DNA of 64,000 nucleotides. It comes from Okapia johnstoni (taxonomy: Eukaryota; Chordata; Mammalia; Artiodactyla; Giraffidae). The position numbers were made by a program, and so were the translations under genes. Positions 1 through 9,591 of this stretch are shown piece after piece. Under the pieces are notes generated by a model. That model saw nothing but the letters and a program-made list of their open reading frames with translations, searched no databases and was not told the DNA's origin. Location of the stretch: positions 66,393,405 through 66,457,404 of the forward strand of contig CM044322.1 of NCBI GenBank assembly GCA_024291935.2. Reading direction: 5' to 3'. Every line of letters begins with the position of its first letter. The first letter of the stretch is position 1.

Positions 1-499
1 GAGTGGACATCTGATCTAGAAATTCTGACTGTCTAGTTTCACCGAAATATTTTGCAATAGCTCTTGTTCTTCAAACTCTGTAGCATCAATAGATACTTCA
101 TTCCAGAAGATTGCAAGTGATAATTTAAGCTTTTATTTATATATTTGTTTATTTATTTATTTGCCACTGGATTACATTTACTTCCACTCTCACAGTTCCC
201 TGAACAACAAGCCATTACCATCTTTTAATCTAACCAGTTCAGACAACCAATTCCAGATTCACAGCATTAAGGGTCTCTTTCCTGGAACCACCTTCTGTAG
301 CACATACTTTCTATTTTGTCTCTTTTTGTCCGTGATTAATTTTTCAATAAAACAAAGTGTTATATAATTGATCACATTAATTGTCATATAACTTAACGTT
401 CTTGTAGTTGTGTAATTGTTTCTCTCATCACTCCTTTAAATATAGATTTAAATGTAGAGATTTTTGTGGTAACTCTTCTGAGGAGGAAAGTATATAAGA
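1..499. other. Unrecognised AT-rich stretch
   Basis: I see no recognisable repeat or gene here. A 68-codon frame at 161-367 has no domain-like composition and I take it as chance. A short TTTA-repeat run lies near 140-165. Confidence 0.5.
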
Positions 500-585
500 A
501 ATATATATATATATATATACACATGTGTATATATAATGCCTATATATATATAATTCCTATATATGTGTATATACACATAAGTATA
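500..585. repeat. (TA)n-rich simple repeat
   Basis: Alternating AT dominates from 501 to 519, and interrupted TA/CA blocks continue to about 585. This is low-complexity sequence with no coding content. Confidence 0.85.
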
Positions 586-653
586 GTAATTATCCTCTTA
601 TTTTTGAAGATGATCTAGTTGATAAAATTTTAATTCCAGCATTCTTTTTTTGT

Positions 654-845
654 GATTGCTTAAAATTAATTTTTATTGGAGTATAGTTGATTAAAAATGT
701 TGAGTTAGTTTCTAATATATAATAAAATGAGTCAGCATACATATATATATAAATAAATATTCCCTCCCTTTTGGATTTCCTTCCCATTAGATCACCACAG
801 AGCATTAAGTAGAGTTCCCTGTGCTGTACATTATGTTCTTATTAG
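654..845 (-). mobile_element. L1 3'-UTR fragment, older artiodactyl type
   Basis: The plus strand begins with a T-run and then TTTTTATTGGAGTATAGTTG, the reverse complement of the familiar artiodactyl L1 3' terminus. The block TAGAGTTCCCTGTGCTGTAC near 810 also fits. Only about 190 bp remain and no ORF2 is present. The family name is from memory of the consensus, and an embedded TA run makes the edges approximate. Confidence 0.75.
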
Positions 846-1067
846 TTACATTTTAAAATACATGAAATATTATATTTCAATATCAATGTTATTATTGAGC
901 AGTCTGATGTCTACCCCAATTCTTGTCACAGTCCCAGATGCATGACACCCTTCGGAATATCAGCTTTGTTGTCTAAAATTGTGGATGGGGAAACAGTTGC
1001 AGGCAAGGCCCTAACTTGTACATATCTCTTCTAGTTTAAATTTAAATCTGGTTAAATTTTATATCAA

Positions 1068-1456
1068 ATTGTCAACATCCATTGGATTGTAGAAAGAACA
1101 AGAGAATTCCAGAAAAACATCTACTTCTGCTTCATTGACTACACTAAAGCCCTTGTGTGAATCAAAACAAGCTGTGGAAAATTCTTCAAGAGATGGAAAT
1201 ACCAGACCATCTTACTTGCATCCTAAGAAACCTGCATGCAGGTCAAGAAGCAACAATTAGAACTGGACATGGAACAGCAGACTGGTTCAAATTGGGAAAG
1301 GAATACGTCAAGGCTGTATATTGTCACCCTGCTTATTTAAGTTCTATGTGGATTATATCATGCAAAATGCCAGACTGGATGAAGAACAAGCTGGAATCAA
1401 GATTGCTGGGCGAAATATCAACAGCCTCAGATATGCAGATGACACCACCCTTAGAG
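1068..1456 (+). mobile_element. BovB reverse-transcriptase fragment
   Basis: Translated pieces match the BovB reverse transcriptase seen at 9817-12171: the LWKIL, IPDHLTC, AGQEAT and TDWF blocks in order, ending just before the YADD catalytic box (RYADDTT would follow at about 1430-1455). The fragment is truncated at both ends and carries frame shifts, so it encodes nothing. Confidence 0.9.
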
Positions 1457-1465
1457 CTTCTCTTT

Positions 1466-1972
1466 TATTTTTTTTTTAATGTTCATTAAAGCCTTTATTG
1501 TAAAACCATCTGAAGATATTTAGTAACTGTGAACTATTGACAGTAAATTTCAGTTCCACTTGTTTGAAAAAAAGACTGCTCTGTTGTAGCCAACTAGCTT
1601 TTTAAAGTTTCACCTCAATAATTTGATATAGCTTTTCAGTGATACAAAGGAATGCTTCTCTATCATAGCAAATAAGGTAAATGTTATTTTCTACATTGAT
1701 GACAAAATCCTTTCATATTCCAGGTTGTAAATCTATTTCTAACAGGTTCCCCCCACCTCACACCCCAGCACCAAGGAATCTTTATACTCAAGCCAAAAAA
1801 TACTTTGCAATAAGATTATTTTCAACATACAGAATGATAGTATGCTGTGTCCAGGTAAAGTCATTTAATTTACTAGGTCTTTGTCTTTGTCACCACAATG
1901 AAATTTGCTTCTTTCAAAACTGAAGCTTTATAAGAGTCATATCGAGGTCTTGTTATGTTAGAAGACACTTAA
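1466..1972 (-). pseudogene. Retroposed mRNA 3' end, parent unknown
   Basis: On the minus strand this stretch ends with AATAAA (plus coordinates 1494-1499), followed 17 nt later by a 12-nt A-run (plus T-run at 1466-1477). That is the layout of a reverse-transcribed polyadenylated mRNA. Near the other end, at 1876-1971, there is an open frame of about 31 codons ending in TAG (1873-1875), with the peptide RYDSYKASVLKEANF inside. It could be the C-terminus of the parent protein. I do not recognise the parent. No ATG and no clear target-site duplication were found, so 'processed pseudogene' is an inference from the tail. A 3'-UTR piece of an unrelated repeat is the alternative. Confidence 0.45.
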
Positions 1973-1981
1973 AAAAAAAAA

Positions 1982-2254
1982 GGTTAGAAACAGTAATGAT
2001 CTCCATTCTTTAGTAGCTATTCAAAATACCGAATTCATTCCAGATGATTCATTTGGAAGAAATACTGACAAACTAAGATGTAGTCAGAATAAGGTGGTAA
2101 TGATGATAGTAGTCTTCGAGAGGCATCCTTATCAAAGGAATTGGAAAAGAAGAAAGGTATTTGGATGGCAGTCATGGAAGGAGTACATGTTTTGTTGTTG
2201 CTTCAGAGCTTATCTAGGTGGGATGAATTAGTACTGACATATATAAATTATTAA
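1982..2254. other. Unrecognised single-copy-like stretch
   Basis: No repeat family or coding pattern is recognisable between the retrocopy and the L1 fragment. Confidence 0.4.
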
Positions 2255-2430
2255 TATTGTGCATAAAATAGATTACTAATGAGAATCTACTCTATGGCAC
2301 AGGGAAACTCAATGCTCTGTGGTAACCTAAATGGAAATGAAATTTTTAAAAAATGGAGGGTATAAGTGTATATGTATAGCTGATTCATTTTGCTGTACAT
2401 TGAGACTAACACAACACTGTAGGGAAAATT
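2255..2430 (+). mobile_element. L1 3'-UTR fragment
   Basis: The motif order (AAAATAGATTACTAATGAGAA, a 'cacagggaaactcaatgctctg' type block, 'gctgattcattttgctgtac', 'gagactaacacaacactgta') matches the artiodactyl L1 3' terminus in the forward sense. It is cut at its 3' end by the following SINE and has no poly(A). Confidence 0.75.
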
Positions 2431-2650
2431 TAGTGCTTAGTCATTCAGTCATGTCCTACTCTTTGTGACCCATTGGACTGTAGCCCACCAGGTTCCTCTG
2501 TCCATGGGATTTTCCAGGCAAGAATGCTGGAGTAGGTTGCCATTACATTCTCCAGGGGATCTTCCTGACTCAGGGATTGAAACTGCATCTCCTGTCCCCT
2601 GCATCTACTGGATTGCAGGTGGATTCTTTACCTGCTGAGCAACTATGTTG
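2431..2650 (-). mobile_element. Bov-tA SINE
   Basis: Read on the minus strand it has the tRNA-like head followed by the BovB-derived tail, with blocks such as GTCCATGGGATTTTCCAGGC (reverse sense). It is about 220 bp and moderately diverged. It abuts an L1 end on the left and a BovB end on the right. Confidence 0.9.
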
Positions 2651-2816
2651 TTTTTTGGTCGCTCAGTCATGTCCAACTCTTTGTAACCCTGTGGACTGAA
2701 GCATGCCAGGCTTCCCTGACCCTCACAATCTCCTGGAGTTTGCTCAAAATCATGTCCATTCATGAATCAGTGATGGCATCCAACCATCTCATCCTTTGTC
2801 ACCCCTTCTCTTCTTT
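2651..2816 (-). mobile_element. BovB 3'-end fragment
   Basis: The plus strand begins with GGTCGCTCAGTCATGTCC and continues through the 'tcctggagtttgctcaaa' and 'gatggcatccaaccatctca' blocks. These are the reverse complement of the BovB 3' terminus and match the start of the copy at 9592. It is 5'-truncated to about 165 bp. Confidence 0.88.
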
Positions 2817-4386
2817 TTATATTTTTTCTTTTTAAATTATTCTTTATTGAAAGATAACTGCTTTACAGAATATTGCTATTTTCTGTCAAATTTCAACATG
2901 AATCAGCCACAGGTATACATATATCCCCGCCCTTTTAAACTTCCCTCCCATCTCTCACCCCATCCCACCCCTCTAGGTTGATACAGAGCCCCTGTTTGAG
3001 TTTCCTGAGCCATACAGCAAACTCCTGTCTATTTTACATATGATATATTAGTTTCCATGTTACTCTTTCCATACATCTCACCCTCTCCTCTCCTCTCCCC
3101 ATGTCCATAGGTCCATTCTCTATGTCTGCTTCTCCATTGCTGCCCTGTAAATAAGTTCTTCAGTACCTTTTTTCTAGATTCCGTATATAGGCGTATATGG
3201 TGTTTATCTTTCTCTTTCTGACTCACTTCACTCTGTATAATAGGTTTTATGTTCATCCACCTCATCAGAACTGACTCAAATGTGTTCCTTTTTATGGCTA
3301 AGTAATAGTCCATTGTGTATATGTACCACACTTCTTTATCCATTCATCTGTTGATGGACATCTAGTTTGCTTTCATGTCCTAGATATTGTAAATAATTCT
3401 GCAATGAACAATGAGATACATGTGTCTTTTTCACTTTTGGTTTCCTCAGGGAATATGCCTAGGAGTGGGATTTCTGGGTCCTATGCTGATTTTAATCCTA
3501 GTTTTTTAAGGAATCTCCATACCATCTTCCATATTGGCTGTATCAATTTACATTCCTGCCATCAGTGCAAGAAGGTTCCCTTTTCTCCATACCCTCTCCA
3601 GCATTTATTGTTTGTAGACTTTTTGATGATGGCCATTCACAACACTGATTCTTCCAACCCAGAAACTTGGAATATCTCTCCATCTGTTTATGTTGTCTTT
3701 GATTTCTTTCATTAGTGTCTTATAATTTTCTGTGTACAGTTCTTTTATCCCCTTAGGTAAGTTTATTCCTAGATATTTAATTCTTTTTCTTGCAGTGGTG
3801 AATGGGATTGATTCCTTAAATTCTCTTTCTGATTTTTCATTGTTAGCGTATATAAATGCAGGTGATTTCTGTATATTTATTTTGTATCCTGCAACTTTGG
3901 TAAATTCACTGATTAGCTCTAGTAATGTTCTCATGCTATCTTTGGAGTTTTCTATGTACAGTATCATGCTATCTGCAAACAGTGAGAGCTTTAGTTCGTC
4001 CTTCCAATCTGGATTCCTTTTATTTCTTTTTCTTTTCTGATTACAGTAGCTAAGACTTCCAGAACTATGTGGAATAATAGTGGTGAAAGTGGACACCTTT
4101 TTCTTGTCCCTCATCTTACGGGGAATGCTTTCAGTTTTGCACCATTGAGAATAATGTTTGCTGTAGGCTTATCGTATTCGGCCTTTACTATGTTGAGGTA
4201 GGTTGCTTCTATGCCCATTCTTTGTAGAGTTTTAATCATAAATGCGTGCTGAATTTTGTCAAAGGCTTTTTCTTCATATATTGAGATGATCATATGGTTT
4301 TTAATTTGTTAATATGATGTATCACATTGATTGATTTCCATATATTGAAGAATCCTTGCATTCTTGGAGTAAACCCAACTTGATCA
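2817..4386 (-). mobile_element. L1 with ORF2 remnant and internal deletion
   Basis: This is a ruminant L1 in reverse: 3' UTR at 2817-3250, then ORF2 C-terminal sequence ([13 protein letters not shown] block, 3260-3340) and the reverse-transcriptase region at 3650-4290. Compared with the in-window copy at 42426-44407, about 0.9 kb is missing at about 3637 (equivalent to 43263-44175). The reverse-transcriptase catalytic box reads FADS (in [11 protein letters not shown], near 3970-3990) where an active enzyme needs FADD. With stops and the deletion, the element is dead. Confidence 0.9.
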
Positions 4387-4689
4387 AGTTGAGTGTGAAG
4401 GTAGCACAGCTGCTTGGCCATGACTTAGAAGGAAAGAAAGAAGTGAATTAAATGTCTACAGATATCTCGTTAGTTTAAACCAGTATTCATCTTTTCTGAT
4501 AATGACCTGTGAACACATAGACTAGGTGTCAAATACTCTGAAAGAAAAAGAAGGTAAAAATTATTCTGGGGGAACTAGAGAGAAATAAGATGTCAATGGA
4601 AGCATTCCACACTATTCTTTTTAATGCATATTCAGTATTCATTGCAACACTGATACTTACTTTTTAGTTACTTTTTTTCTGACCTAATA

Positions 4690-5040
4690 ATTTTTTTCTC
4701 AACATTTTTGTACTTAAGTCTTTACATAAGAGCAATTCTAGGGTATATGCATGAAAATGGAGTCTTAGGGTCATGTATAAGGGCATCTTTAAGTTTCTTA
4801 TATATTAGTTACATGTAATTTAAAGTACTGTAAAATACTTCTGTTTATATGCCAGCAATGTCTTACAGTTCCCTTTACATCTTTATAAAAATATTAGTAT
4901 TTTAGACGATTTTAAATCAATATTATAGGTGTATAATGGTATTATATAATCTTTTATTTGAATACTTCTGATCATAAATGAGATTGATTATTCTTTTTAT
5001 TTGTTTTCTATTTTGATTATTCTTCTTCAGATTCACTCCC
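4690..5040 (-). mobile_element. Old, strongly diverged L1 (L1M-like)
   Basis: The block order from 'caattctagggtatatgc' through 'ccagcaatgtcttacagttcc' and 'ggtgtataatggtat' to 'tgattattctttttatttg' follows the reverse complement of an ancient mammalian L1 near the end of ORF2, but with many substitutions. The assignment rests on pattern recall. The flanking AT-rich DNA up to 5550 may belong to the same insertion. Confidence 0.5.
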
Positions 5041-5585
5041 AACCCAAAGATTTTATCAATTGTGTTATTCGCTTTTTCACTTTTTTGTGTGTACATATTT
5101 AATATGTCGTTTTCAGACTAACACTGGTGATTTTGTATATTGCATATTTAACATGGTATTTAAGGTCATTTTTTAAAAAGTAAATTCTTATCTTACATAA
5201 TGTTATTTTATGCTTTAAATGTAAAGTATAGTAGGTCAAATGATTCCCCCTCTGTACTTCTCTCTTGTTGATTGGAATTATATTTATTATAGAAATTATT
5301 AAGGAAAAATCAATTCTATCACGTTACTGTTACTATATCACTTATGCCCACTATTTTTTGCTTGAAAAGAATTTTTTCTGACTTTAATGTTACTTCTGAG
5401 CATTTTAAAATTGGTATTTTATGTTTTAATCTTATGCATTATACTATTTTTACAGTTTTTCATTTCCTTATCTGTTTTCCAGTTTTTATATTAAGAATTT
5501 TAGAGAAGTAACCTGGCAGGTTTATTTAATTTATTTACGTAGTATATCTTTGTGTTCCTTAGAATAAGCTTCCTCTATATATCTT
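5041..5585. other. AT-rich stretch without recognised feature
   Basis: Very AT-rich sequence with no coding frame of note. It could be more of the old L1 on its left, but I cannot align it by eye. Confidence 0.35.
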
Positions 5586-5699
5586 CTGGCCATGCCAAGT
5601 TGCATGTGGGATCTTAGTTCCCCAACCAGAGATAAAACCTGTGCCTCTGCAGTGGAAGCTCAGAGCCCTAACCACTGGCTCTCCAGGGAAATCCCTAAC
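5586..5699 (-). mobile_element. CHR-type tRNA-derived SINE
   Basis: Reverse complement of the pattern 'gggatttccctggagagccagtggtt...', with the 'ggccatgccaagttgcatg' tail block at the left. This SINE class occurs in cetaceans, hippos and ruminants. A 10-bp repeat AATAAGCTTC lies at 5563-5572 and 5713-5722 and may be its target-site duplication, though 13 nt separate the right copy from the SINE head. Confidence 0.8.
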
Positions 5700-6264
5700 C
5701 TGATATGTTTTAAATAAGCTTCATTTGTGGTAAATAGTAATTATACATTAATAAAACAGCATTTGTTCCTTTTAGAGTACTTTGTTAGCTTAGATATAAT
5801 ATATTTATGTTACTAAATATAAATATACCTAAATAATGAAGCATAGTTAGAAAATGAACATTTACCAGTAAGTTCAAAACCTACAAACGCATCATTAGTT
5901 TTGAGTCTAGATGTCTGTTCTAGTGTAATTTGATTTCACGTTTTTTGTTTCATAATTTATTGCTTTTTAAATGTAAATTATGCTTTCAGATATAATTTTG
6001 GACATCTTTTTCACACTTACTTAAAGACTTTGAAATATTAATATTATTTTTTAAAGATTAATTTTATCAGAAATATATTTTTAGCTGTCAACTTTATTGA
6101 CATTTTCAGTATTGTATTTTTTTGTTTTTGTTTTTAACTTTTATTGAGAGTTCATTTTCAGCAAGAGATTTTGAGTTTGTCTCTATTTTCTCTTCTGTTT
6201 AGCATTTTGAAATTATTTACTTCACGAAAAATTATAGCCTTGAGATATGTTTGAGTGTGTGAGG
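5700..6264. other. AT-rich stretch without recognised feature
   Basis: No gene, SINE or LINE pattern recognised; poly-T and TTTTG runs occur near 6116-6137. Confidence 0.4.
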
Positions 6265-6402
6265 GCTCAGTCGCTCAGTCGTGTCTGGCTATTTGCATCC
6301 CCATGGACTGTAGCCTGCCAAAATTCCAATTCTGTCGATGGAATTTTCCAGGCAAGAATACTGGAATGGGTTGCCATTTCCTACTCCAGGGGATCGTCCC
6401 AA
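6265..6402 (-). mobile_element. Bov-tA SINE, truncated
   Basis: The 3' half of a Bov-tA in reverse (GCTCAGTCGCTCAGTCGTGT, then the 'ttttccaggcaagaatactgg' and 'ctccaggggatcgtcc' blocks). The tRNA-like head is missing. Confidence 0.88.
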
Positions 6403-7186
6403 TTCAAGTAGATATGTTGAATTTAATGTATTTGTGTGCTCAGTAGTATTTATTTATTTTTTCTTCTTTTATTCACTGATAGAAGTGAAAACAGACTTCA
6501 AGCATTGAGCTAAACTCAGGTCGCCATAATCATAACCAGTAAGTTAGGGCACCAACCAAGGTGGAGCAATACTCATGTGATAGACAAAGTCCCTGTTCTC
6601 AGCATTTATCTCATATATGAACTCAATTGTTTTTCTTAGTTTTCTTCATATTTATAGCTGTTCTGAGTTTGAAGCAAAGGACAACATTAAAGCTGGAAAT
6701 AACTTGCTGTACTGTCCCAGTTGTTTGGCTGAGTTTCAATATTGCTTTAGAATAAGATAGAAAAAACAATTTTCAATAAGCAATTATTGGAAAGAAGTTC
6801 AATATATCTTGAGAATATAATAGGTAACTGAAGACAGTATACAAAGGGACATTCTATGTCATACTGCCTTCAAATTTATGATTTCGAGGAACCACTGAGA
6901 ATTTTTATGTAGCATTGATAACACTTTAATCTATGATAATTTGGTTATTAAATTAGAACATTTTATGTTGTCTAGGTTTGTGGATAACTTTCTCAATAGT
7001 ATTGTTTGTGTAGTCATGTATACTAGTATGCATATTATATCAGCAAATTCATTTTTTAGTTTGAACTATTTCTGTTACATATATTTATTTCTTTTTTCTT
7101 CCTGGCGAAAGTTATGGTAAGTGACATAAAAATAGATATGCTTTAATTTACAAAATGCTTCGTAAGAGCCACAAAGTGGTGTCTCT
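6403..7186. other. Unrecognised stretch
   Basis: Single-copy-like AT-rich DNA. I see no exon-like frame and no repeat I can name. Confidence 0.4.
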
Positions 7187-7421
7187 CACTTTGGCCACCT
7201 GATGTGAAGAGCTGACTCATTGGAAAAGACGCTGATGCTGGGAAAGATTGAGGGCAGTAGGAGAAGGGGATGACAGAGGATGAGATGGCTGAAGAGCATC
7301 ACTGACTCGATGGACATGGGTTTGGGTAGACTCAGGGTGTTGGTGATGGACAGGGAGGCCTGGTGTGCTGCGGTTCATGGGGTCGCAAAGAGTCGGACAC
7401 GACTGAGTGACTGAACTGAAC
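7187..7421 (+). mobile_element. BovB 3'-end insertion
   Basis: Begins at TTGGCCACCTGATGTGAAGA and runs through 'ggaaaagacgctgatgctgg' and 'gagtcggacacgactgag' to the terminal CTGAACTGAACT. It is a severely 5'-truncated BovB of about 235 bp. The 3' end is well preserved, suggesting a fairly recent insertion. Confidence 0.92.
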
Positions 7422-7905
7422 TTAGGCCTACACAGACACCACTGGAGATTGAAATGCTGTGAGAAACCATTATTCTGGGGAAGACTCTCCTTATGCTTTT
7501 AGCTGTAGTTAGTGTTCATGTGATAAGTGTATTCAATTATTCATGAATTCTGACGTTTGTTTAACAGTAAGAACTACCTAGTCAAATACCTCCCCTTAAA
7601 ACTAAGAAAAACAAGGAGCAGACTTGTGACATTTTTTATAAAATGTCACAGCAAGATGGAATGCATTATTGAGACAATAAAAATAAGTAAACCGATACAA
7701 TTCTTTGACATTAAGCATTGTAGATAAGCTGCAAAACTTCTACAGTAACAATTAAAGTTTGTATTCAAATTTAAGAAATGTTATAATTTTAACCTTATTA
7801 TTTCTTACATAATACAGTACCCTATAGTTGGATTACTTCCATCTGATAATTCAGTTTTAAGAAAACATAATTTGGTAACAGACGACTATATAATAACTGC
7901 TTCTA
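7422..7905. other. Unrecognised stretch
   Basis: AT-rich, no repeat or coding pattern recognised. It contains a short inverted pair around 7628-7648 (GTGACATTTT / AAAATGTCAC). Confidence 0.4.
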
Positions 7906-7916
7906 TGTACTATTTT

Positions 7917-8132
7917 GCTTGAGTGTGTTCTCAGATATGTTTGATTCTTTGTTACACCAAGGACTGCAAACTTCCAGACTCCTCTGTCCATGGAAGTTTC
8001 CAGAAAGAAAACTGCAGTACTTTGACATTTCCTCCTCCAGGGGATCTTCCTGACCCAGGAATGGAACCCAAGTCTCCTGTCTCTTTCATTGGCAGACAGA
8101 TTCTTTACCACTGACCCACCTGGGAAACCCAG
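7917..8132 (-). mobile_element. Bov-tA SINE with target-site duplication
   Basis: Full reverse-orientation Bov-tA; the head lies at the right (CCACCTGGGAAACCC). It is flanked by a perfect 11-bp direct repeat, TGTACTATTTT, at 7906-7916 and 8133-8143, so the insertion borders are well defined. The sequence is moderately diverged. Confidence 0.93.
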
Positions 8133-8143
8133 TGTACTATTTT

Positions 8144-8616
8144 ACTAAGGCATTTAAATGTCTCTGGAAGGAAAACCTCCTTTATCAGAATGATACCTTG
8201 ATGGTACATAAATTTCTTTACTCTTTGCCTGCAATGTCAGCTATGCTGACTCTGCTATTATCATAATTTTTCATTACTTACAACAGTGCTGGTGTATGCA
8301 AAATAAATTACCTATTCTGCTACCCTCATTATCCTAAACTAATGTCAGCCACGAAGTCTCCTGAATAAAAACTTTTACCTTTGTTAGGGAAATCAGGTGG
8401 GAAAGTAATGAAAAGCCCACTTACCAAGCAATAAATAATAGCCTGTTTTATTTTGGTTGGACGATGTGATTTCAAAAAGAAAAGGTTTAAAAACACCCCA
8501 TAAAATGGTTATTTTCTGCATTATATAGATGTTCTCAAATAAAGGTTTTAGTCAGTTCTTTTCATATCAAAGATATGAAATACCTTGTCTTAAAATCTTC
8601 TGCTCTTTGATATGTG
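8144..8616. other. Unrecognised stretch
   Basis: No repeat or gene recognised. Confidence 0.4.
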
Positions 8617-8836
8617 CCTTACTCCCTGGTGGCTCAGACGGTAAAGAGTCTGCCTGCAGTGCGCGAGACCCATGTTCGGTCCGTGGGTCAGGAAGATCCC
8701 CTGGAGAAGGAAATGGCAACCCACTCCAGTATTCTTGCCTGGAAAATCCCATGGATGGAGGAGTCTGGCAGGCTACAGACCATGGGGTTGCAAAGAGTCG
8801 GACACAACTGAGCGACTTCACTTTCTTTCTTTCTTA
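8617..8836 (+). mobile_element. Bov-tA SINE, well preserved
   Basis: tRNA-like head 'ctccctggtggctcagacgg', then the 'gtgggtcaggaagatcccc' and 'gcaacccactccagtattc' blocks, ending in the CTTCACTTTCTTTC tail. Low divergence suggests a younger copy. No clean target-site duplication was found. Confidence 0.93.
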
Positions 8837-9204
8837 ACTCCTTTTCAGAGAATTAATGTGGTTTGTATCATTTCTCAATCAGGATTCTTAGTGTCTCTCT
8901 CATTTGGACCTGTGTGAGTCCTGATCTTTTATAATATCTGTACATACACAATTATCTTACAGAAAAATACACTCTTTCTTCTTTATTGAGAAAAACAAGT
9001 GATATGCTGTTCTTCTTCTTGGTCACATTCTTGTCTTATATCAGAACTTGTTGGTTCAGATTCTGATCAACAGAAGTGATATTTATTATGCTTTATCAGT
9101 TATTTTATTTTTCACTCTGTAAAAATTTTTTTTATTTTCGCTGTGTATGGGAATAATAATTACCTTTATAACTGTTAGATGTACCAACTATTTTAAACAT
9201 ATAC
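8837..9204. other. Unrecognised stretch
   Basis: No gene or repeat recognised apart from short T-runs near 9127. Confidence 0.4.
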
Positions 9205-9370
9205 ACATAATTTATCTTTACAAGAACTCTATGAAATAGAGATGTTATTATGTCTCAGGTTAGGATGATAAGGTGTGAAAAGTATAAGTAACCATTCCAA
9301 GGTTGCAGACCAAGTAAATGGTAAAGTAAGGATTCATACTCAAGCAATCTAATTTCAGAGTTCATGTTTT
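9205..9370 (-). mobile_element. MIR SINE (ancient)
   Basis: The plus strand shows the reverse complement of the MIR core and 3' part: 'acaagaactctatgaaatag', then 'aagtaaccattccaaggtt' and 'gtaaggattcatactcaagc'. These align in order with the usual MIR blocks at roughly 70-75% by eye. MIRs predate placental radiation. Confidence 0.75.
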
Positions 9371-9582
9371 TAAGGGTATTTTATATTTCACATAGTATTT
9401 TTACTACTTTCTTCATTAAAATTGTATGTAATATAACATAAAACAAAGTAAATTATTTCAAACAGCTGGATGTTGCACTTACTTTTTACCTTAAAAGAGT
9501 TAAAATTAAGTGATTTTCACAATATAAAGCAAGTTCAGAAAAATATATTAAATATGGAACAAGTCATAGGAATCATTTTGTT

Positions 9583-9591
9583 TTGTATTTT
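9583..9591. repeat. Target-site duplication, left copy (BovB)
   Basis: TTGTATTTT, repeated exactly at 12919-12927 on the other side of the BovB element. Confidence 0.7.

Noticed and set aside
8612..8836. tRNA-like sequence with A and B boxes
   Set aside because: This and similar sites are heads of Bov-tA SINEs, which are tRNA-derived but not functional tRNA genes.
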